In this document: positions 56,870 to 64,000 of the stretch, piece after piece
How the letters are laid out: each line of letters begins with the position of its first letter
Position numbering within the stretch: the first letter of the stretch is position 1
Source: Anaeramoeba ignava
Lineage: Eukaryota > Metamonada > Anaeramoebidae
Reading direction: 5' to 3'
NCBI GenBank assembly: GCA_028826165.1
Contig: JAPDFW010000071.1
Location: forward strand, 62,001 to 126,000
Length of the DNA: 64,000 nucleotides
Notes under the pieces: generated by a model
Database searches by the model: none
What the model saw: the letters and a program-made list of their open reading frames with translations, nothing else
What the model was told of the DNA's origin: nothing
Program-made: the position numbers and the translations under genes

Positions 56870-59800
56870 TCATTTATATTTTGGACGAATTCCAAGTTCA
56901 GCAAGTTTTTTAATTTGTTCTTTAATTTTATTTTCCCAATCTTTTTTTTGTTCTTCATTGTCACAATAAATAGTGTAACCTTTTTTACTTCCTGAAGGAA
57001 AAATTTGGAAAGCGAATTCTAGAAAAACAAATATAAAAATTTGAATTAATTTGAATAAAAATTTGAATAAAAATTTGAATTAATTTGAATAAAAATTTGA
57101 ATAAAAATTTGAATTGAATTTGATTTGAATATTGATTTAATTTAATTTAATTTAATTTAATTTGATTTGAATATTGATTTAATTTAATTTAATTTAATTT
57201 AATTTGATTTGATTTGATTTGATTTGAATTTAATTTGATTTAATTTAATTTGATTTGATTTGAATTGAATTTGAATATTGATTTGATTTGATTTGATTTG
57301 ATTTGATTTAATTTTATTTAATTTGAATATTAATTTGATTTAATTTGATTTAATTTAATTTAATTTAATTTAATTTAATTTTAATTTAATTTGATTTGAT
57401 TTAATTTGATTTAATTTGATTTAATTTGATTTAATTTAATTTAATTTGATTTGATTTAATTTAATTTGAATTGAATATTGAATATTGAATATTGATTTGA
57501 TTTAATTTAATTTGATTTAATTTAATTTAATTTGATTTGATTTAATTTGATTTGATTTGATTTAATTTGATTTAATTTGATTTAATTTAATTTAATTTAA
57601 TTTAATTTGATTTAATTTGATTTGAATATTGATTTAATTTGATTTGATTTGAATTGATTTGATTATTGATTTGAATATTGATTTGAATATTGATTTGATT
57701 TGATTTAATTTAAATTGATTTAATTTGATTTAATTTGATTTAATTTGATTTAATTTGATTTGATTTGAATATTGATTTGATTTAATTTAATTGAATTTGA
57801 TTTGATTTAATTTGATTTAATTTGATTTAATTTGATTTAATTTGATTTAATTTGATTTAATTTGATTTGAATTTGATTTGATTTGATTTAATTTGAATTG
57901 AATATTGAATATTGAATATTGATTTGATTTAATTTAAATATTGATTTGATTTAATTTGATTTAATTTAATTTGATTTGATTTGATTTGATTTAATTTAAT
58001 TTGATTTGATTTAATTTGATTTAATATGATTTAATTGAATTTGATTTAATTTGATTTAATTTGATTTAATTTAATTTGATTTAATTTGATTTAATTTAAT
58101 TTGATTTGATTTAATTTGATTTGAATTGAATTTGAATATTGATTTAATTTAAATTAATTTAATTTAATTTAATTTGATTTAATTTGATTTAATTTGATTT
58201 AATTGAATTTAATTTGATTTGATTTGATTTGATTTGAATATTGATTTGAATATTGATTTAATTTGATTTAATTTAATTTAATTTAATTTAATTTGATTTG
58301 ATTTAATTTAATTTGATTTAATTTAATTTGATTTAATTTGATTTAATTTGATTTAATTTAATTTAATTTAATTTAATTTGATTTGATTTAATTTAATTTG
58401 ATTTAATTTAATTTGATTTAATTTGATTTGAATTGAATTTGAATATTGATTTGATTTGATTTAATTTGATTTAATTTAATTTGATTTAATTTGATTTAAT
58501 TGAATTTGAATATTGATTTGATTTAATTTGAATATTGATTTGATTTGAATATTAATTTAATTTGATTTGATTTGATTTAATTTAATTTAAATATTGATTT
58601 GAATATTAATTTAATTTAAATAAAAATTTGAATTAATTTGAATAAAAATTTGAATTGAATTTGATTTGAATATTGATTTAATTTGAATATTGATTTGATT
58701 TAATTTAATTTGAATTGATTTAAATTGATTTGATTTAATTTTATTTAATTTAATTTAATTTGATTTGATTTAATTTAATTTAAATATTGATTTAATTTAA
58801 TTTAATTTGAATTTGATTTAATTTGATTTAATTTGATTTGAATTTGAATATTGATTTAATTTAATTTAATTTAATTTGATTTAATTTAATTTGATTTGAT
58901 TTAATTTGAATATTGATTTGATTTAATTTAATTTAAATATTGATTTGAATTTGATTTAATTTAATTTGAATTGAATTTGATTTAATTTAATTTGATTTGA
59001 TTTGATTTAATTTAATTTAATTTGATTTGAATTGATTTAAATTGAATTGATTTGATTATTGATTTGAATATTGATTTGAATATTGATTTGATTTAATTTA
59101 ATTTGAATTTGATTTAATTTAATTTAATTTGATTTAATTTGATTTAATTTGATTTGAAGATATTTTACCTTCAGATGAAATTTCTCTCACAAAAGCTTCA
59201 GCAAGATATAAATGCCCTTTATATTGATACTTCTTTTTTTTTGAAGTCCAAGACAATTTCCCATAAACAATAACATCACTAAATAACCAAAATTGCCTTT
59301 CTTGAATTCTACGAACAGATTTCTTTTTCAAAGTAGCTTCTTGAATAAATTGTCTTGTTGGTTGAACAAGCTCAAATGATTTTGGAATACCTGCAAGTCT
59401 TGTCAAAATTTCAACAACAACCATTGATTGCTCTGCAGAACGTTGTCGTTCATTAACATATTCAGCAACATTATAAAGAGCTTGATACGCCTTAAACAGG
59501 TCTTGATAGTCAGGATAACTTGAATGAGTTCCTTTTAATAATTCTTTGAATAATAATGGATATTTGCATATTCTTTGTATTGGTTTGATGAGGAAATCCA
59601 GAATTCCTAATCCACCACATTCCTTTACATTCTCCTTTTGATGCTGAATGAAATTCTCAAAGTTTTCTTTCTTGCTGTATTTCGCAACAATGCTCATTGA
59701 TTGGGAGTGATTTGAGCAATATTGAGTGTATATTTTTAAGAAATCTACATATTTTTGAAATATTTTGCCAACATTCAATTCAGAAACCTTTTCGGGATCT

Positions 59801-62800
59801 TTTGGAAACTCTTGTTTTAATTCCTTCAAAATATTTGAATTCACACCAAAAATTGTTTCTATTGAAGAAAACATGATTGAAATATCGTTTTTGGGAACGA
59901 TCCCATTTTTCTTCAAAGGATTAAGATAAAATTCAATAATTATATTTAAATCCATCACATATTTTTCTTCTGTTTGAACGAGTTCGTGAATAACATTTGA
60001 TCTGACTGTCATATTTGTGGTTTTTCCTTGTAAATCTTCTGATTGCAATATTGTTTTGGGTTGTTGCGCTGGGTTGTTATTTATTAGCAATTCCTTTCTT
60101 TTCTTGATAATTTCCTCTGTTGTTTGTGCTGTTTTGTTTGTTTCCTCAACTCCAATACCAAGTTTTGATGTGATTTTGTTCCAAAATTCCGTTTTAATTT
60201 TCTCAGATTCAAAACAGCAAATAAATCTTTCTGGATTATCTTCAACAAGAAATTCAACCGCATTTTGGATTTGTCCCTTTTTGTCATCAAGCAAATTGCG
60301 GATTTTTGATTTGGAATAAAATATGCAAATATCATATGATAATTGGTGACTTTTTCCTTTTTGTTTTGTCAATAAAACCATGTCACTAAACATAAAATAT
60401 TGTCCTTGATAATTTTTAGTTCTTGAAACTCTTTTAAAATTTCCTTGATTTTCTAGCAATCGTGTTGCTTCGAAAAGATATATCGATGAATTGCCTAATT
60501 GCTTTTGGATATGTAATAATTGGGTTCTTTTCTGGAATATTAAAAAAGTGGAATTTGTTTCATCAATAATTTTGTTGATCAAATCAAATGTTTTGGATAA
60601 TTTTGATTGAATTGAATTATTTGATTCATTAAAAGATGAAATTTGTTTTAAATTTTCTGTGATTTCACGAATATGGAAAAAGGGAATGATTAAAATTTGA
60701 AAGAAGTCTTGACCTCCGCAATCATGTGTGCATTTAATTAAAGTTGAACGAAATGATTCATTGTGTCTTTCAAATTCAGTAATGGCATTATTAACAATTA
60801 TGATTTGCTTATTCCATTGACGATAGATATCCTGATTTATTAATACAAAGCAATCAAGTATTGTTTCTGGTTTTGTTTGTTTTTGAATATTTAATGTTTG
60901 ATTTAATTTTTCTGAGAATTGTTTTGATTGAGTAATAAAACGGTTTGCAAGAGCAAATATTTTTTCCAATTCTTCTTTTTTTTCGAGAATCGATAATAAA
61001 TGGACTTTCCAAAACTTGAGTCAAAAAAAAAATAGAAGAAAACAAATTAAAAATTCAATATTAAAAATTAAATATTTCAATATTTCAATATTTTTTACAT
61101 TAATAAGTTCTTCAAATTTTTTCTCATATTTCTTTTCATTTTCTAAAATCAATATAAATGTTATTTGAGTTTTGTTTTCATCTTGGTTAATATCCATATT
61201 AAGATTAGGATTAAGATTAAGATTTTTTGTGGATTGAATATTTTGGTCATTTTGTGAATTTGATTTTTGTTCATATTTTTGATTTTGGAAAGAGGATATT
61301 TGTTTATTATCTTGAGTTATTGGATTTGATAATCTTGTTTGATTATTTTGTGATAAGTTTCTTGATGTGAATTTTTGTGGATTTTTTTGTGAAATATTTT
61401 GACTGTTAGATAAATAATTTTTTCTTTGGAGATTTGGGTTCATTGAAGAATAAGAGTTAGTATTTGTTTTGAATGTTTCTGAGTGTGATTTTGTCAGGTT
61501 ATTTTTATTGAATCGATTAAATTGATTATTTTTATTATTTTGATTATTTTGATTATTTTGATTATTTTGATTATTTTGATTATTTTGATTATTTTGATTA
61601 TTTTGATTATTTTGATTATTTTGATTATTTTGATTATTTTGATTATTTTGATTATTTTGATTATTTTTGTTATTTTGATTAAATCGGTTAAATTGATTTG
61701 TATTTCTTGGATTATTTTGGTTTTGATTATTTTGATTAAATCAGTTTAAATTGATTTGTTTTTTTGGATTATTTTTTTTGATTAAATTGATTTCCTTTTT
61801 GGTGTTTCATTAGAATTAATTTTGATAATTTAACTGATAAATCAGAATGTATTGAAGGATTTTTCATTTTGAAAATTGTTTCTTTTCTTGATTGAAATTT
61901 ACTTTTTTGAAAAATAGATTCATTTGAATTATTTTGATTCGATTTTGAAAAAGATTGTTGAGAATTTGATTTAATTGGTGATTTTGAAAAAGATTTTTGA
62001 GAATTTGATTTAAATATATTTTGACTTTGATTTTGATTTTGATTTTGATTTTGATTTTGATTTTGATTTTGACTTTGATTTTGATTTTGATTTTGATTTT
62101 GATTTTGATTTTGATTTTGATTTTGATTTTGATTTGAATTAATTGGTGATTTTGAAAAAGATTTTTGAGAATTTGATTTAATTGGTGATTTATTGAATCT
62201 ATTTTGATTCGAATTAATTGGTGATTTATTTGATTTTGAAAAAGATTGTTGAGAATTTGATTTAAATATATTTTGACTTTTATTTTGATTTTGATTTTGA
62301 TTTTGATTTTGATTTTGATTTGAATTAATTGGTGATTTTGAAAAAGATTGTTTGAGAATTTGATTTAATTGGTGATTTATTGGATCTATTTTGATTTGAA
62401 TTAATTGGTGATTTTGAAAAAGATTTTTGAGAATTTGATTTAATTGGTGAATTGAATCTATGATTTTGATTTTTGAAAAAAATTGATTTGATTTTGATTT
62501 GGATTTAATTGGTGACTTATTGAATCTGATATTGATTTTGATTTTGATTTTGATTTGGATTTTGATTTTGATTTTGGTTTTGGTTTTGATTTGGATTTGA
62601 ATTTGATTTAATTGGTGATTTTGATTTAAATATATTTTGATTTTGATTTTGATTTTGATTTTGATTTTGATTTTGATTTTGATTTGGTGATTTGTTCCAA
62701 TAATTTCTTTCTTGATAATTCCCAAAATTTTTCTTTGATGAATCTTGATTAAAATTATGAGAAAACGAAGGTTTATTAAATTGACTTGTAATTCGCTTTT

Positions 62801-63149
62801 TTAAATTATCACTTGTTGTTTTTGCATTTGTATCTCTATTAAGAACAACACGACCTTTTGAAACTGAGAATTTACGGTTTGGAGAAGAAGATTTATATTC
62901 TGGTTCTTTTCTTTGTTGAGGAAAATTATGAAGATTTTTTTCTTGAATTTGAAAATTTTTTTTATTAGAATTATTTGAATTTTTTAAATTATTTCCAAAT
63001 TGATTTTTTGGAGATTTTTTTTCAAATTGTTTTGAAGAAGAAAAATGATTGGAATTTTTTGAAAAATTTGGAGATTTTTTATGTGTTATTGATTTTGAAT
63101 AAGATTTTTTAAGTTTATTAATTCTTTCTTTTTTTTCCAAAAGATTCAT
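56870..63149 (-). CDS. Tandem DH-PH RhoGEF with disordered repeat-rich N-terminus
   Basis: Three reliable exons: one ending at 61099, 61014-59169, and 57018-56870. They encode a first DH domain (FILILENEKKYEKKF, FWKVHLLSILEKKEELEKIF), a PH domain (QYFMFSDMVLLTKQKGKS to FICCFESEKIKTEFW), a second DH domain (ELVQTEEKYVMDLNIIIEFY, LGILDFLIKPIQRICKYPLL) and a PH domain (RQFWLFSDVIVYGKLSW) whose last helix (CDNEEQKKDWENKI) is in the final exon, beyond a 2150-base intron. DH-PH modules catalyse GTP loading of Rho/Rac. The region 61443-63149 is Asn/Gln/Ser/Lys-rich; it stays open upstream of the ATG at 61443, and the nearest start element precedes 63149, so I assign it as the N-terminus. It contains several frame breaks, so the N-terminal half is uncertain; the DH-PH part is confident. 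Confidence 0.78.
57019..59168. repeat. AATTTGATTT satellite, 2.15-kb RhoGEF intron
   Basis: The longest intron in the window is made of five-base-step repeats AATTT, GATTT and the unit AATATTGATTTG, with few exceptions. Donor GTAAAA and acceptor TTCTAG flank it, phase 1. Confidence 0.95.
61522..61665. repeat. ATTATTTTG nonamer array (coding NNQ)
   Basis: About sixteen copies of ATTATTTTG. On the minus strand it encodes (NNQ)n in frame with the downstream RhoGEF exon. Confidence 0.9.
61950..62700. repeat. SFSKSPI(K/N)SN repeat with QN hexamers
   Basis: Units of about 45 bases (TGATTTTGAAAAAGATT followed by GAGAATTTGATTTAATTGG) alternate with (GATTTT)n. They encode Ser-Phe-Ser-Lys-Ser-Pro-Ile repeats and QN runs on the minus strand, but individual copies are in different frames owing to one-base differences such as GATTGTTTGAG at 62347 versus GATTGTTGAG at 62248. 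Confidence 0.85.
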
Positions 63150-63295
63150 TTTAAATTTTTTAATTTTAATTTTTATATTTTTTTTTGTAAATAAAAAATA
63201 AAAAAAGAAAAAGAAGAAAAATGAAAATTTTTTTTTCATTTTTTTTTTCTCATTTTTTAATTATTTTTTTAATTATTTTTTTAATTATTTTTAAA
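63150..63295. promoter_or_regulatory. Divergent spacer with start elements
   Basis: TCATTTTTCTTCTTTTTC on the minus strand (TCA near 63222) and two plus-strand copies, TCATTTTTTTTTT (63236) and TCATTTTTTAAT (63250), lie between the RhoGEF and BTB starts. Confidence 0.5.
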
Positions 63296-64000
63296 ATGAC
63301 AAAAATATATCAAAATTTTTCTCAACTCTCAAATGATTTAAATAAATTACTTAAAGAAGAACAAGAATATTCAGATTTTGAAATTATAGTGAATTCACCT
63401 GAAAATATTAAATCAATATTTAGATGTCATCGAGCAATATTATCATCAAGAACACAATATTTTCGCGGATTATTTCGCAGCAGAATGAAGGAATATCAAG
63501 AAGGAAAAGTAGAATTCGATAACATTTCACCTGAAATCATGTTGCAAATACTTCAGTTTATTTACAACGGAAAAATCGAAATCAATCAAGAAAATGCAAT
63601 TGAACTTCTTATTCATTCACAAAAATTATTACTATTTGATTTGGAGCTTTTTCACTATTTGGATCAATTTATCATGGACAACATTTCAGTCGAAAATGCG
63701 ATTGATATACTTAATATTTCTGTGCGCCACCACCGTACAGATCTATACCAGTTCTGCTTAGAATTTATAACAGAAAATTTTGATGAAATTCTTGATTGTG
63801 GATTTTTTTATCATCTCAAAATTACAGAATGGAACACTCTCTTGAAACGCCATGATCTCTGGGTTCAAAAGGAGATCAAGGTTTTTGAGTCTATTATTAA
63901 ATGGGCGCAATTCCACAACAATTTGACTTTTGATATCGATTGGCTTTCCGATCAAACAGACACTGAAAATGATGACAAAAAGGATGAAGTCGCAAGTAAA
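63296..64000 (+). CDS. BTB-BACK domain protein, 3' end outside window
   Basis: Open from ATG 63296 to the window edge without a stop, at least 235 residues. The BTB domain (about residues 20-125) is typical: SDFEIIVNSPENIKSIFRCH, RAILSSRTQYFRGLFRSRMK, EFDNISPEIMLQILQFIYNG. A BACK-like helical region follows (ENAIDILNISVRHHRTDLYQ, ESIIKWAQFHNN). Such proteins usually recruit substrates to cullin-3 ligases; a C-terminal Kelch, NHL or similar domain may lie outside the window. Codon use is less AT-biased than in the RCC1/BTB copies, so this BTB gene is an older, more constrained sequence. No low-complexity tract is visible. Confidence 0.88.
   Translation, partial: MTKIYQNFSQLSNDLNKLLKEEQEYSDFEIIVNSPENIKSIFRCHRAILSSRTQYFRGLFRSRMKEYQEGKVEFDNISPEIMLQILQFIYNGKIEINQENAIELLIHSQKLLLFDLELFHYLDQFIMDNISVENAIDILNISVRHHRTDLYQFCLEFITENFDEILDCGFFYHLKITEWNTLLKRHDLWVQKEIKVFESIIKWAQFHNNLTFDIDWLSDQTDTENDDKKDEVASK

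Overview
This window is nuclear DNA of a very AT-rich, intron-rich unicellular eukaryote. The evidence is spliced genes with GT-AG introns, eukaryote-specific proteins (kinesin, THOC3, ATG16, SUN, FANCL, RPL11), the standard stop codons TAA and TGA, and extreme low-complexity sequence in introns, spacers and coding regions. A free-living amoeboid or amoeboflagellate protist fits best. The actin/Rho/IQGAP/BTB-rich content, a Chibby homologue and a TCATT-type element just upstream of most start codons make me think of an Anaeramoeba-like metamonad, but that is inference; a dictyostelid-like amoebozoan cannot be excluded without a search.

Layout. 1-4212 (-): armadillo-like repeat gene running off the left edge. 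4303-9939 (-): three tandem RCC1/double-BTB paralogues. 10037-12572 (+): THOC3, a mRNA export factor. 12696-17383 (+): a kinesin whose tail is a myosin-V-type DIL cargo-binding domain. 17546-20812 (-): ATG16, autophagy. 21714-26558 (-): a twin-AAA ATPase. 26974-27348 (+): Chibby. 27617-28940 (-): ribosomal protein RPL11. 29204-30391 (-): ZIP metal transporter. 30475-32637 (-): tRNA isopentenyltransferase with an apparent AT-AC (U12-type) intron. 32752-35476 (-): IQGAP/DGAP1-like RasGAP-related protein. 35691-36882 (+): protein with an HEFVH zincin motif. 37329-41539 (-): glutamate dehydrogenase with an organelle-type leader. 42684-46806 (+): BTB/coiled-coil plus armadillo exon array. 48147-53676 (+): large receptor-like protein (beta-helix, EGF-like, 12 FN3 domains, one TM). 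53808-55535 (-): SUN-domain protein. 55596-56795 (-): FANCL. 56870-63149 (-): tandem DH-PH RhoGEF. 63296-64000 (+): BTB-BACK protein running off the right edge.

The genes share no single pathway; they are a mix of housekeeping (RPL11, tRNA modification, mRNA export, GDH), cytoskeleton and signalling (kinesin, IQGAP-like, RhoGEF, SUN), DNA repair (FANCL), autophagy (ATG16) and expanded BTB/RCC1/armadillo families. Genes are packed closely (often 60-250 bp apart), while nearly all the bulk non-coding DNA is inside long introns. Each long intron is a nearly pure array of its own short repeat. For eleven multi-exon or single-exon genes I could define exons whose lengths sum to an intact frame.

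Several otherwise well conserved genes show one-base or few-base frame breaks, nearly always in homopolymers or microsatellites. I treat these mainly as probable assembly indels, but they are recorded individually because some could be real. The most interesting items are the kinesin-DIL fusion, the AT-AC intron, and the conserved start-proximal element.
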